From: Septoria linicola
Taxonomy: Eukaryota > Ascomycota > Dothideomycetes > Mycosphaerellales > Mycosphaerellaceae
Assembly (NCBI GenBank): GCA_024114885.1
Contig: CP099431.1
Location: 615,873-679,872, forward strand
Direction: 5' to 3'
DNA: 64,000 nt
The notes under the pieces were generated by a model. The model worked only from the letters and a program-made list of their open reading frames with translations. It made no database searches and was not told the origin of the DNA. A program made the translations under genes and the position numbers. Positions 12,029-23,531 of the stretch are shown here, piece by piece (the first letter of the stretch is position 1; every line of letters starts with the position of its first letter).

Positions 12029-12254
12029 AGAGCGAGTAGTCGGTTAGTGGGAAGAGAGAGGAGAAGAGACAGTTCAATGGAAGGTGTCGAGTCGCAGGCA
12101 CAGAACGGTACCCGAAAGACCTCGGCTATCTACTACGAAGACTTTGACCACCTTTGCTTTTCCTTCTTATCGTTCTAGTCTTTCTTATCTGCCTATCTCG
12201 AGTCTAATTAAGGCTAGACAGGGACGAGGAGACGCTATAAAGGTGTCAAAGGAC

Positions 12255-15200
12255 GATAAGAAGATTAAGTAACGCTAATAAGTAAGTACGAAAACCTTTT
12301 TTATATCTATTATTTAATGAACTCTAGTTTCCTTATATCGAATCCTAGCTCGATCCGCTATAGTTTTACTACTAATATATAGTAGATATAGTCTATATAG
12401 ATTAATAGAGACAGTATCGTTATATCCTTATACTAGTAGAGTACGAATAGTAACTCTAGATTTATCTCTTACTATTTCTTAACGTAGCTATTAATTCTAG
12501 AAGCGAATCTATACTCTTAGAGAATCGAGGATAGAATCGCGGATCTATATTCTAACTCGCGAGAAGTATAAATATAGCTTAATATATAGATAGAAGTATA
12601 GTAAGAGTATATAGATAGCGAATAGTTAGACTAAAGCGAAGCTACTTTAATATTCTTAGTTAAATATAGAAGCTATAGCTATAAACGGTATATCTCGATT
12701 TAGACGCTACTCTTTATAGCCGAGAGCGATAGTACTATAAGTATCTTATAATAAGAGAGAAAGTCTCTAAGTAAGCCTAATAGTATCTAGTTATCTCTTA
12801 GTCGAAAGCGTAGTATAAGTAGTATAGAGTAGAGAGTACGAGTAGGATATCTTAGATACTAGATCTAGGATCTTTCTAGCTAAGATCGAAGCTTATAAAG
12901 CTAGTAATAGCGTATAATAGCTACTTATAGAGTACTCGAGGATCTTTAAAACTATCTAGATATCGAGAAAAGAGCTATCTAGGCTACGTAGTATTAAGAC
13001 TCGCTAGACGATCTTAAAATATATAGACTAGTACTTTCTACTTCGATAAATAGTTATACTACTAATCTACTATACTAGTATAGTACTATGTCTCTCTTCT
13101 CTATATACTATATAGTTAATAAGGAACGCGTTATAGAGAATATAGAGCCTAGGAAGAGAGTAGTCTATAGCTACTACTATCTCGTCTTATATATAGTTAG
13201 CTACGACTATTTCTATCTACTAGAGAGCTATACGCGTATTAAACTTATTACTATTATAAGCTTAGCTATCTATAGAGCCTACTCTTAGAGATTCTATAGC
13301 TATATTTAGGTAGGATACTAAGACAAGACTTATAGACTAGAGCTCTAGTTATTATAACGATACTATATCTATAAAGAGATCTCGAGAGAGTAAAGTAAGA
13401 TAGAGACTAAAAGATAATAGCGAAGAAGAAATTATTTAGAGAGTAGAAGCGTTTCTAAGATATTATTATAAGTATTTACTATTAAAGCTTAGATATATAC
13501 TCGTACTATCTCGCTTTATTCTACTCCTAAGGTAATTAGCTACTAGCTATATCGATATTAAGAGTAATAACTCCTTAATATAATTTACTTTAGACGCGAC
13601 TATACTTTATTAAAAGCTCTAGTAGCGTCGACTTTAACTATTCTAATAATAGCCTTTTTATAGTTATCTATATTAGTATACTATAATTCTCTTTAGCTTA
13701 GTAAGAGAAGATATAGAATATCTACTCTATTATAGTATCTTCCTAGCTATAGTCTTAAGTAAAGCTTATATTTAAGCGAAAGACTATACTTCTAATACTT
13801 TAGTACTACTAGTTTATAATAATATAAAGAACTAAGACTAAGATTAGGATTAAGGACTTAGCCTTATTAGAGTTTCTAGTATATAATATCTAGTACGAGA
13901 ATATCTCTTTACTACTATATAGCTACTTACTAGAGCTATCTAGCTAGATATCTATCGTACTATAAGACGATAAAATAGACTTTACTAGAGAGAGTAAGAG
14001 TACCGAGCGAGAGCTTCCGAGTTAGTATACTATCTATAAAAGAAGGGAAGGAGAGGATATATTAAATCTAGTATTAATTCTTAGCTCTATTTATCGACTT
14101 ATTTATTAGACGTAATATTATTAATAGAGGACGTAGCTCTAGCGAATTATATATACTATTATTAGTAGAGCGATAATAGTTAGTCTCGAGCCTTTAGACT
14201 AAGGTCTCGAGCTACTATATAGTTATATCCTATAAGTAGAAAGCTTCTAGACGAGCCTTTACCTTTAAGAACTAGCTCCTCTACGTCTATAATTTGCTAC
14301 TATACTACTTTAGTAACCTACTTTTTACTTATACTAGATACCTTTCTAGTACGCTAATATTAGCTCTCGCGTCTTCTATTATATCTACTTTACGTTCTTA
14401 TTTAAGTAGTAGAGTATTCTAGAAGCTATTAACGTAATATTATTACTATCGTTACGTAGGATTCTAGTACGTTAATAGGCGAACTTAAGATACTTGATCG
14501 TTTATAATACGATAGCTTTTTAAGATATCTAGTCCTAGTAGATCGTTTAAAGTAGGCCGCGAGGCTATATAGGGTACCGTATATCTAGTAGTATTAATCG
14601 AGACTCTCTCGAGAGGTTAATATACCTGTCTAACGCTTTTAAGAAGAGCTTTACCGACCGAGCTAGAAAGCTAGGTAGTCTAAGCTAGATATAGTCTCTA
14701 TAATCCTTACTTCCTTTTTTTTAGAATAGTATAGGAGATTTCACCTTTAGTATATTCGAGTATACTAGGCTCTATCGGCGATCGTAGCTACGACTACTAG
14801 AATACTATATTAAAACTCTTTCTCTAAATAATAGGTTCTATAATTACGAGGTCTCGATCTATCTTAATTCGTTCTATATTTATTATATACCTACGAGTCG
14901 CTTAGAATTAAATCTTTAACTATAGTACTCCTAAAGATACTATATAAGTTATAGAGTAGCTCGATAGTAAGTCTCTAGGAAGAGTAAGACTATATACGAA
15001 GTCGCTTAGGATATTAGTCGGTATAGAGTATAGCGGTCTTAGGCGATATAGTAGCGTCTAGGTAGAGGGTTAGTACTAGTATAAGTACGTCTCGATTAAA
15101 GTAGAGAGTAGACGTTATAGAGTGCTTTTCTCTAGGTCTTTATCTATCCTATAGACTTGAAAGTTAATTCTACTTATAGAAGAGAGTAAAATATATATAT

Positions 15201-15815
15201 ATTAAGTATTAGAGAGAGTATAACGTGTAGTATAGAAGAATCCGTTAGAGGTATATTTATTATCAGACTATAAAGTATAGTAGTAGTACTAAGGGCTATT
15301 CGGCTTAATATTAATCCTATAAGACGACTTCTTAGTAGTATACTTTAGTATTCCTAGCGAAGTCCGAGAGTATCGAGCGAGTATAGAGCCGTAGTCGATT
15401 ACGCTTAAGGCTTCGCGCTCTAGTAGATCCGAATAGTCCTAGATAGTAGCCGCGTCTAGCTAAAAGGCTTTAAAAGTAGGCCTCCTAGTTAAGTATAGAT
15501 ACTACCGATTTTGTCGTTAGTAAAGAATAGTACTTATAGTAGAGAAGGAACGGCGAGACTTTGTCTAGGGCGGGCTTGTAGGTCGTAGTAAGAGTAGCCG
15601 GTAGTAGTCTAGTACTAGCGAACGCTATTATTATTAGCTTTGTTAGCCTACCTTAATTAATTTTATAACTCTACCGCACTCTATAGCACTCTCGATTCCG
15701 CTATACGTTTCGCGCGTAGAAGAAGGAGAAGGCTGTCGATACGGAGGAGAGCTAGTCTCGATAAAAGATATTTCGGCATCGAGGGCAAATCGGGCGTAAG
15801 GTAGCTACTACTATA
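12255..15815. repeat. RIP-degraded repeat block, element type unknown
   Basis: CA and TG nearly vanish from about 12255 and return near 15815. A plus-strand frame can be followed from about 13088 (one ATG survives there) to about 14050 with TAA/TAG as its only stops. Its inferred product is Leu/Tyr/Ile/Arg-rich and unrecognised. A minus-strand frame around 14420-14080 has a Gln/Leu/Arg-rich, coiled-coil-like composition. I found no reverse transcriptase, transposase or LTR motif I could defend, nor a second copy in the window. RIP implies that it was duplicated elsewhere in the genome. Confidence 0.6.
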
Positions 15816-16327
15816 TATGTGCTGCGTTGTATACTACTTTGCTGCTAGATGTTGCTTAACTCAACGCTATCAAGATCTATCTGCTAGCCCAAAAGGCGCC
15901 ATAGTAGGCCTGTAGAAGGGATCAGAAGTGGAGATGATTTTTTTGAGATACAGAGACCACCCGTCGCCTGTCCTCGTGGTAGCGCCTGCCTAGCCCAATA
16001 ATCAACGAATGCAATCACTATGATCAAGCCAAACACCATCACAGCTCACCTTCATCCTCTGCACGCCGTCTCCCGAGGCAGACAGAGGGTTCCTTCGTTG
16101 TTAGGCCAGCTTCAAAAAGATATCTAGGCATACGTAATCGTAGCGTCCGCGCCATATAACACTTCTAGGCTCGCACTAAATGCTGACTGTTGGAATGGTG
16201 ACACGGCTATAGCGGCCTGGATGAAATGCTTTGGGTAGAAAGAGGCTTCTGTAGCACCGCGCGACGCTGCCAATGGATCTGGTTTCGGTCATGGTCGAGA
16301 GAACAATGGTATGCGTGGTGGACCTAC

Positions 16328-18108
16328 CTATTGGGTACTATTCTCAAAGCTCGATCCCAGCCCACTTGCGACGCTCATAAACGGGAGCATACGCCTTGGC
16401 GGCGGACTAGGTTCGAATTGGTCTTGCGACAGCTGTTCGATAGCGTCCGCGGCTGTGCTACGATATGCTGGGGACGGAGTGATGAGGTGGAGGATCGTAT
16501 CTATGGTTCGCTTGAGTGGGAGGTCATTGTCATCACCATCATGGTCATTTCCTGGCCACCACCCGCGCGAATCTGTTCGGAGTGACTTCAGCTGGTCTGA
16601 CAACGCGGTTAGTGAATCGCTCGTGACCCCTCTGTCTGACGAAACTTTGACATCGGTCCAAGGAGGACGCGTAAGACGTAGCAGCCAGAGAGCGACCGAG
16701 ATGCCCAGCGAGAACAAGTCCGAGGATGCAGATACGGGACTTGCATGTGCAGTAGATTGACCTCGTTTCAATGCCATGATCTCCGGCGCTAGATAGCTGA
16801 TAGTGCCCGCGGTGTGCTGATTGTTGGTCTTTCCAGATGTCATGTGTCCCAAATCCAACACCACTCCTCTGAATGCATCCATGCCGAGATTTGCGGGCTT
16901 GATGTCACGATGGAGGGCGGGAAGATGATGGATATGGGCCAGTCCTCGTGCCCAATCAGTGGCCACGGTCCGCAGTTGTCCGAGAGAGAAGGAATTGGAA
17001 GCTTGGTTCAGCAGCTCCTGGAGGCTGTGAGTAGCAGCAGGTTCCAGAATCAGAGTGATTTCTGATACCGGCGACGACGTCGCGTGTTGCAAAAATTCGA
17101 AGAGAGCCCGATCTTGGTCAAAATCGTCGGCGAGATGGACAATGTTATCCTGGGAGTTGAGTTAGCATTGTGCGTGAAGATGAAGGGTGAGTGCATCCAT
17201 ACTTCGTCACGGAATGCTTTAAGGAACTGAATCTCTCGCTTGATCGAATCGACCTGTTTGCTGTTCCTCTGGTCCACGGTGATACGTTTTGCTGCGATTG
17301 GTGGCCCACCAGCAAGGCGAAAGCCGAGACTGACAGCGCCTTGTGCACCTCCATACATGGTCGGTTCGACCAAGAACTTGTCTTGCACCACGTGCGAGGA
17401 GGAAGACGGGGTCGGAGACAGGAGAGATGGGTAGTTCAAGCGGTGTCCACGGGAGGCGCTGATCTGTTTGAGGAGGATGGCTGGATCCATGTTGGTAAAG
17501 TCGAGACGATAGAGTAACACTGAGACCATCAGAGAACACTGGGGCGTCAGCAGGCGGCCGGCAAGAGAGAGCGGCAAAGCGCCGAGGTAGAGCTCGACGT
17601 GTTGTGCGGCTGCTCTCACCATCAGAGTTGCTGCGAGCTGGTCCTGGAAGAATTGGCCGTGCTTGGGAAACACGCCCGACATTTCGGTCATGGACGGCGG
17701 GATGAGCAGGAAATCGACGCTGTGAGGATCGGCACCAAAAGTCCAGCTCGAAGGCGACAGTGTCTGCTTGGTGAGATCAAAGGAGTAGTGGCCATGCCAG
17801 CGCTGGTTCGCATCATCATCATCATCATTATGATTGTCATGATTAGTAGTGTGGCGGGTGGCAACCAGACACGCGCGCAAACGAGTGCGGACGGCAGTCG
17901 AGATGGACGCGGTGGACAGGTACTCGACAGCTTCGTGGAAGGCATTGCGGGCGACCTCGTTGACCGGCACGAGGCGCGCGAAGCTGGTCTCGACACCGAC
18001 CGATGGGCTGGCAGTTGCAGCACCACCAGAAGAGGCATCACGGACGGCTGGCGTTGGCGGCTCGTCGATCGCATCATCTTCGTCGGTGTTCCTTTCCGTG
18101 GTCGACAT
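16328..18108 (-). CDS. Protein kinase with N-terminal FHA-like region, 575 residues, one intron
   Basis: Exon 1 is 18108-17203 (302 codons) and exon 2 is 17149-16328 (273 codons plus stop). Removing a 53-bp phase-0 intron joins F-R-D-E to D-N-I-V-H-L and restores a full kinase domain. Residues ~243-575: Gly-rich loop M-Y-G-G-A-Q-G-A-V (253-259), A-A-K with the ATP-binding Lys ~274, Glu in K-R-E-I (~292), H-R-D-I-K-P-A-N with catalytic Asp ~384, D-L-G (~401) in place of D-F-G, and A-P-E (~423). This is an active-type Ser/Thr kinase. Upstream, W-T-F-G-A-D-P-H-S-V-D-F-L-L-I-P-P and a later K-H-G resemble a weak FHA fold, as in fungal FHA-kinases. An Asp/Asn tract comes from a CAT repeat. I chose the ATG at 18108 over one further upstream because the region above is microsatellite. 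No break is seen; substrate unknown. Confidence 0.85.
17150..17202 (-). other. Intron of the kinase gene
   Basis: On the minus strand it begins GTATGG, has a CTAAC branch site (complement at 17162-17166) and ends CCCAG. It is 53 bp long and phase 0. Splicing joins the kinase N-lobe (…K-A-F-R-D-E) to D-N-I-V-H-L-A-D-D-F, the expected beta4-beta5 region. Reading through it runs into a stop. Confidence 0.85.
17812..17829 (+). repeat. CAT/ATG trinucleotide repeat inside the kinase exon
   Basis: Six CAT units on the plus strand encode part of an Asn/Asp/His tract (H-N-D-D-D-D-D) in the N-terminal region of the kinase. It is probably a length-variable loop before the FHA-like strands. Confidence 0.7.
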
Positions 18109-18290
18109 CGCGGTGATGTGTGATGTGATGTGATGTGGGGTGACCATGTACATGTACATACATGATACAGTGCCTCCGACGATCACGTGAATGCTGCTCC
18201 ACTGATGACTAACTACTGCTTGCCTCACTGCTGACTGCTGCTGCTGCTTCACTGATCACTGCCGCTCGCTCACTAACTAACTACTCGCGT
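18109..18290. promoter_or_regulatory. Probable bidirectional promoter region
   Basis: This 182-bp gap separates the kinase start (minus strand) from the divergent ORF start at 18291. It contains a GATGT-type microsatellite near 18112-18138 and a palindromic run CATGTACATGTACATACATG at 18146-18165. No canonical TATA box stands out. Shared promoter use is inferred from the head-to-head layout only. Confidence 0.4.
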
Positions 18291-18899
18291 ATGTGCACCA
18301 TTTCCCCGCACGCACGCATGCCAACGTCCTCCTCGCCACCAACACCCGTCTCGATGGCGCTGTCGGAACCATCACCGCCGCTCTCACCACCACCGCCGCC
18401 GCGCTGTTCCTGCGGCCATGCGGACTTTGGGCACTGCCTGCCTCCACGACCACCTTCATGCCACCCAGTCTACCTCATCGACCCGATCTACGGCGACTTC
18501 CGCCGTGTGCACGAGGCGAAGACGCACCGAACGCATTGGCGCGACGTGGTGCGCCGGCTGGGCGAGTTCAAGGCCTTCGTTCGGACCACCGCCGCCGCCG
18601 CCAGATCTCGAAACATCTGCAACACCGACGACGGCGCGCATTCCGGGCCGAAGACAGCACCAGCGACGAATTGTAAGCGGCGACGCGACGACCCCGACGG
18701 CGATTCGGGATACGACTCTGCCACCGACCGACCGAAGCAGCGCGCTCGGCGGCATGACACCACGTGCAGCTCCCCTCGACCTCCACTCCAGTCGACCGCA
18801 CTCGACAATGAGGGGCAAAGCAGTGGCTGCAAGGATCCATCACCGACGTGGCATCTGCACTTGGACTTGGGAGCTTTGGTGGGCAGGTGCGCGCGATGA
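18291..18899 (+). CDS. Hypothetical Pro/Ser-rich protein, 202 residues
   Basis: ORF from an ATG to TGA, head-to-head with the kinase gene. Residues 1-55 are low-complexity Pro/Ser (P-P-L-S-P-P-P-P-P) with a Cys/His group (R-C-S-C-G-H-A-D-F-G-H-C). Residues ~60-100 look folded (V-Y-L-I-D-P-I-Y-G-D-F-R-R-V-H-E, then W-R-D-V-V-R-R-L-G-E-F-K-A-F-V). The rest is charged and basic, with a likely nuclear signal (N-C-K-R-R-R-D-D) and D-S-G-Y-D-S. Third positions favour G/C. Overlapping ORFs in other frames (for example 18418-18933) exist, so the frame choice rests on codon bias and the folded-looking core. No family is recognised and no transcript evidence is available. Confidence 0.5.
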   Translation: MCTISPHARMPTSSSPPTPVSMALSEPSPPLSPPPPPRCSCGHADFGHCLPPRPPSCHPVYLIDPIYGDFRRVHEAKTHRTHWRDVVRRLGEFKAFVRTTAAAARSRNICNTDDGAHSGPKTAPATNCKRRRDDPDGDSGYDSATDRPKQRARRHDTTCSSPRPPLQSTALDNEGQSSGCKDPSPTWHLHLDLGALVGRCAR

Positions 18900-19310
18900 G
18901 AGCGCTTCTCAATTGCACGACATGACAAAATGAGGGAATGGTTCCCAAACAGATCTACGAGCGGGAGTCAATGTCATGAGGCAGCGACGGAGGAAGCGGA
19001 AGCGGAAGCCTGGCCAAGTGCTCGACTGCTGGGGCCTTGCTCGCTATAGTGTTACCTTGCCACAAAGGATTACTTCGCGGTCAAGGAGACGGGCAATGAT
19101 CCGGCCGGCGGTATAGCAGAAGATCATTTGCGAGCAGTTCTGCTACCAGGAAGTCAGAACTACAGTCGGCTCGCTCGCGCTTCGAATTTCCACGTTCCAG
19201 GACATCAAGCATGTGACCAATGTTTGCGCGATTCGTAAGTCCTTGCACCGTCATGTCGCCTTTGCAACAGCTGACCTCAAGAAGAGAAATAGTCGTCATT
19301 CACAGAAGCG
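18900..19310. other. No gene identified
   Basis: UnRIPed DNA. Short ORFs on both strands show no domain. The right part (19080-19300) could be decayed upstream sequence of the SMC fragment, but it does not match the expected preceding SMC region. Confidence 0.4.
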
Positions 19311-19473
19311 CATACTCGCCTGCGCCAATGTACATTCTCGATGAAGTCGATGCTGCGCTAGATATTTCTCATATGCAAAACATTGGGCGATCAATCCGGA
19401 CGAGTTCTGAGGATAATCAGATTGTCATTGCAAAAGGAGCGACGCAACTCCAAAACTGCCAAGGTGTACGTTT
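19311..19473 (+). pseudogene. SMC2-like (condensin) C-terminal ATPase fragment
   Basis: The translation contains P-A-P-M-Y-I-L-D-E-V-D-A-A-L-D-I-S-H-M-Q-N-I-G-R. This is the Walker B/D-loop signature of structural-maintenance-of-chromosomes ATPases, closest to SMC2, where L-D-E-V-D-A-A-L-D-x-S-H-T-Q-N-I-G is typical. The following ~30 residues resemble the usual C-terminal strand only weakly (I-V-I-A-K…V-R-F). The signature motif, coiled coil and Walker A expected upstream are missing, and flanking sequence does not continue the homology. It is an isolated shard of a large gene, presumably copied or left by rearrangement. A functional product is very unlikely. Confidence 0.7.
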
Positions 19474-20021
19474 CGGCGTCCCAGGTCCGTCCGGACACTA
19501 TGGATACGGTCACTACAAAGGCTGGCTGCGTTGTCCTCAATGGCGATCGACCTCACTCTAGGGAGCTACCTCTCGAATATCCTTACCTCCCCCAAACAAT
19601 TACAGACGACCTCACCTTTGGCTTCTACTGTTATTCCAGCGACGCCTCGGACGGCTGTCCCTCTCGACTCAACTTCACTACCGACACTTGCGACAGCGAT
19701 CTCCGCGCCAAGCTGCGGGCATAGGCGTAAGACCATGGCATTTCCGGCACATGTACGGTCCGGCAGTTGTGCGCGACATCCTCTCGCGACCCTGGCCACA
19801 AATCACCTCAATCGAGAGTTTCGAGTAACTTGGAAAGAAGGCATTAGAGGATGCAACCTTGCACTACAGGCGCTCCACGGGCGCTTTCACTCACGCTCGT
19901 CCATCTTCTGCCAAAGCTAAAGCCGGGACGCAGTCGAGATATGTCTTTGCGGACCCTATCACTCCACTAGTCACTCTATCAGCGGGCGATCTGCTTCTGG
20001 AGGCCGCGGCCCGCGCCTCCG
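19474..20021. other. Unassigned sequence with a short open frame
   Basis: The plus-strand ORF 19859-20074 (71 residues, Ala/Leu/Asp-rich: G-D-L-L-L-E-A-A-A-R-A-S-D-D-V-V-L-P-E-Q) looks protein-like. Its tail has the flavour of the Ala-rich repeats in the ORF that follows, so it may be part of the same broken gene. Nothing else is recognised. Confidence 0.35.
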
Positions 20022-20729
20022 ATGATGTTGTTCTTCCCGAACAAATCCAGCAAGAGGTCACCACGCGCGCTTAGGAAGATGCAATTCTTCACGCGTAGCT
20101 TCACCACGGGGCAGAGACGCGCACTGCCGAAGTTGCCGCACTTGAAGCGCATTCGGAGTAACCCTGGTGCCCGTGCTGCAGCGGATGCCGACCAAGCCCG
20201 AGCTTTTCATGCCGCAGACGTTCAACTCCGGCGACGAATTCGTGAGGAACCTCTCAAGCGCTCCGAAGCCGTTTCATTCCAAATCCGCCGCCCGCGCCGC
20301 AGCAGACGCCGAGGAAGCTCGGGCTCGAGCAAAAGATGCCAGAGTTTCCTGTCTCACCTCAAGCTAGAGCCAGCTGAGATCCAGTCGGACGATGGCTCTG
20401 AAGGCGAAGCTGAGGGCGAAGACTTTGGAGGCGAAGACGGTGGCGCTGCTTGCGGTGCTGAGTCTGGACATGCTGCTCCCGCTAAGCCAGCTGACAACAG
20501 CTTCCAGGCTAACGCGGGCTTTCCTGCTGACGAGGAGGTGCCAGAGTTCCTGTCTCACCTCAAGCCAGAGCCAGCTGAGACCCGGTTGGAACATGGCTCT
20601 AAAAATGAAGCTGAGGAAGAAGGGTTTGGGAGTGAAGACGGCGGCGCAGCTTGGGGTAATGAGTTCCAGACGGATCGGTGCGGAGGAAGAGTTGCGCAAG
20701 CAATGCCGTTAGATGCTTTGACTGGTTAG
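20022..20729 (+). pseudogene. Repeat-containing acidic/Ala-rich protein, probably broken
   Basis: A 235-codon frame begins at ATG 20022. Two repeat types occur. An Ala-rich motif, A-R-A-A-A-D-A, is at 20169 and again at 20290, but the second copy is one base out of frame. The motif F-L-S-H-L-K-x-E-P-A-E followed by an acidic G-S-E-G-E-A-E-G-E stretch occurs near 20350 and 20548, 198 bp (66 codons) apart and in the same frame. One extra T in the first F-L-S-H-L-K copy explains the frame slip between the Ala-rich repeat and the acidic repeats. I therefore read it as a gene with compensating or disabling indels. Family unknown. Confidence 0.45.
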
Positions 20730-20905
20730 CATAGATGCATTGGGGCTGGTCTCTCTTCTTGTCATTTTTGCTTTTGCTACATGTACTGTACCGTGCTGTG
20801 TCCATCGCATCGCGCTCGGAATCTCTACTTCCCTCATTGTTCTACTCAATGTGCATACTCCTGCCTCCTGATACTCGCTATATCTGTTGATCGTCTGACA
20901 CTTAC

Positions 20906-22082
20906 TAGACAGCGATAGTCTCTCTTCTACTAGTAAGAGTTATATATTATAAAGGCTCGGACAGCTAATTATACTCTTTATAAACATAATTATTTATAGA
21001 AACGGTAGTCGTCTATAGCGGCTATAAGGTAGCGAATTAGCCTAGTATCTTAAATCTAAACGGACGCCTCGATAGAAATAAGAATAGGAGGCTATCTAAA
21101 GAGGTCTACTACTTACCTACTATACTCTCCTCGTAGCTATTTTTAGAACATTAATATCTTCTCCTCTATCTCCTATCTTTTTCTCTCTCTCGCTTACTAA
21201 ATATACTATTCTCCTACTAGTAGTAGTAGTAGTAGTAGTAGTAGTAATAGTACTTCTACGATAATTAAGCCTTAGTAAAACCTCTATACTAAGATAGAGA
21301 AGCTATATATAGCGAGCTATAGTATAACCTCTAGGTAGTATAATACTACTATATAAAGGCTTTAACTTATAGATATTAGAGAGAGATAAAGACTATAATA
21401 AAGAGAAAGAGAAGAAGGACTATAAGAAGAATATATCGAATAATCTAGCTATAATAGTACTAGTTCGTTCTTATCTTAGTCGAGATAGATATATAAGATA
21501 GATAGATAGCTTTAGAGATTAAGAGGTTAGCTAGTATCGAGCTGACTTACTCTATAGGTCGAGAAATCTATATATCTATATAGTCTATCTATAAAGAGAA
21601 AGAAGTAGGTCTATAAGTAAGAGAAAGAGATTAATATTAAATAGAGTAGAGTAACTTTTTTCTTTTTAAGTACGTACGAGTAACGTAATATAATATATAA
21701 CTAGAATAATATCTACGATTAAGACTATTACTACTTCTCTCTACCTATCTATCTATATATCTAGAGCTACTATTATATATAGGACTATAAGTAAGTTATA
21801 GACTAATAGACTAATAAGACTCTTCGATACTTTAGCTATAGATATACTATAAGTAAGTAGCTATATCTATTAGTAATAGCGCTAGTCGTAATTTTCTACT
21901 AGACCGCTATATACGAGCGTAGAACTTAGGCCGCCTTCGTAGCTTAATACTATATCTATTAATTAACTAAAATAGAATACTAATATATAAATAACTACGA
22001 GATATAGGTTAAGTTCTACTTCGATTTATTTTTAGCTTCTCTATTTTCTAATTATCGTAACTTCTCTATAAAAAGAGATATA
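20906..22082. repeat. RIP-degraded DNA with a TAG-repeat tract
   Basis: CA/TG disappear at about 20905. No frame or transposon motif can be followed. A run of about ten TAG/GTA triplets lies at about 21214-21247 and may be a RIP-altered TGG- or CAG-type microsatellite. The block ends where the first chromovirus-D fragment begins. Confidence 0.5.
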
Positions 22083-22714
22083 TAGTAATATATAGAGCGC
22101 TCTCCTAATAAGACTATTAGGATATCGTAAGACTAATTCTTACCTCCTTTTAGATATATACGCCTACTATAATTATACTATACGCTAAGCCTACGAGCCT
22201 AAGATAGATCTACCTTTTAACCTTACCTAGCTCTTATAACTATCTCCTCTCTCTAAGAGAGCTACTCTTAGCGATACTCTTACTTAATAGGTTATATTCT
22301 AGGCTTCCTATTTAGTCTTTATAATATACTTTATATATTCTACGTCTATCGCGTCTCTAACGCGTTATATCTACGAACCTTTAGTATATTATATAAATAC
22401 GCGCTACGAAGTAAAGAGTTACTATACGTGTTTACGTTTACGTAGTAATATATTCTCTACTATAGCGACTACGTCGCTAGGCTCGAGTATATTCTTTAAA
22501 AACTCTTCTAACTCTCTCTTAGACTTTCTTTCTATATATAATTGTTCTATACCTAAGTAAAGCTAGTCTCTCTATACGATTACTATAACCTTAATATAAG
22601 TAATATACTACTAAAACGCGCCTAAGTCGTAGTTATAAACTACCTACTCTATACTATCGACGATATTAGAGGCTATAGAGATATAGATATCTACCTCTAC
22701 TATATTAAGTATAG
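22083..22714 (-). mobile_element. 3' fragment of chromovirus family D (LTR plus antisense-ORF region)
   Basis: The stretch 22083-22238 is the reverse complement of the element-D LTR. A purine-tract complement follows (TCTCCTCTCTCTAAGAG), then sequence matching the antisense ORF of D, ending near 22714 about 16 bp before a second D LTR. The gag-pol part is absent. RIP-degraded. Confidence 0.75.
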
Positions 22715-22729
22715 TATAAAAGAAGTATA

Positions 22730-23252
22730 TAGTAATATATAAAGCGCCTTCCTAATAAGACTATTAGGATATCGTAAGACTAATTCTTACCTCCTTTTAG
22801 ATATATACGTATACTATAATTATACTATACGCTAAGCCTATAAGCCTAAGGCGAGTCTAACCTTTAACCTTATCTAGCTCTTATAACTATCTTCTCTCTC
22901 TAAGAGAGCTACTCTTAGCGATAACTCTTACTTTATAGGACATATTCTAGGCTTTCTATTTAGTCTCTATAATATACTTTATATATTCCGCGCCTATCGC
23001 GTCTCTAACGCGTTATATCTACTAACCTTTAGCGTATTACGTAAATCTACGCTATAAAGTAATTATATATATTATATTTACGTAGTAATATATTCCTTAC
23101 TATAGCGACTATAATTCGTAGCTTAAGCGTATTCTTTAAAAACTCTTCTAACTCTCTCTTAGACTTCCTTTCTATATATAATATTTTCTATATTCTAGTA
23201 AAGGTAGTCGACTTATACTATAACCGTACTATTAACGTAAGTATAATACTAC
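22730..23252 (-). mobile_element. Chromovirus D 3' fragment, part 1, split by element A
   Basis: The LTR (reverse complement) is at 22730-22885. The D antisense-ORF region follows up to 23252, where element A begins. The same fragment resumes at 36523. The four bases CTAC stand at both edges of A, as expected of a target duplication. Together the two parts form about 1.4 kb of D 3' sequence. Confidence 0.75.
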
Positions 23253-23531
23253 TAGTAAGGCAAAGGCCTACCTATATGCCGTACTTAGCTGTTTTAGTAT
23301 AAAAGCAAGGTAGTAGCTCGTTTCTAAGATAGTAATGTTTACTCTACTTAATTAATTTAATGTCCTACGGTCCTAGTATAGGCTCTTAGTCTTAGGACTA
23401 CTATTTTGAGCTCGTTACTACCGGTTAATCAACGTATTATAAGACTATTACTCTCTAAACAGGTCTTGTTCTATAGCGACTACTCTTATACCTACCTAGA
23501 GGGTTAGTATTAGAGTAGTTATTATCTATTA
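23253..23531 (+). repeat. 5' LTR of element A
   Basis: 279 bp, TAGTAAGG…ATCTATTA, matching 36244-36522 and the two LTRs of element B. RIP has altered the expected TG…CA ends to TA…TA. It keeps some unmutated CA/TG (GGCAAAGG near its start). Confidence 0.85.

Noticed and set aside
13088..13288. 66-residue ORF as a gene
   Set aside because: It is a chance stretch with a surviving ATG inside a longer RIP-degraded frame; composition is Tyr/Ile/Leu-rich, as expected from CA/TG-to-TA change.
16226..18133. Plus-strand ORFs opposite the kinase (for example 16226-16585, 16311-16760, 17599-18123)
   Set aside because: They are shadows of the kinase exons, which show full domain motifs on the minus strand.
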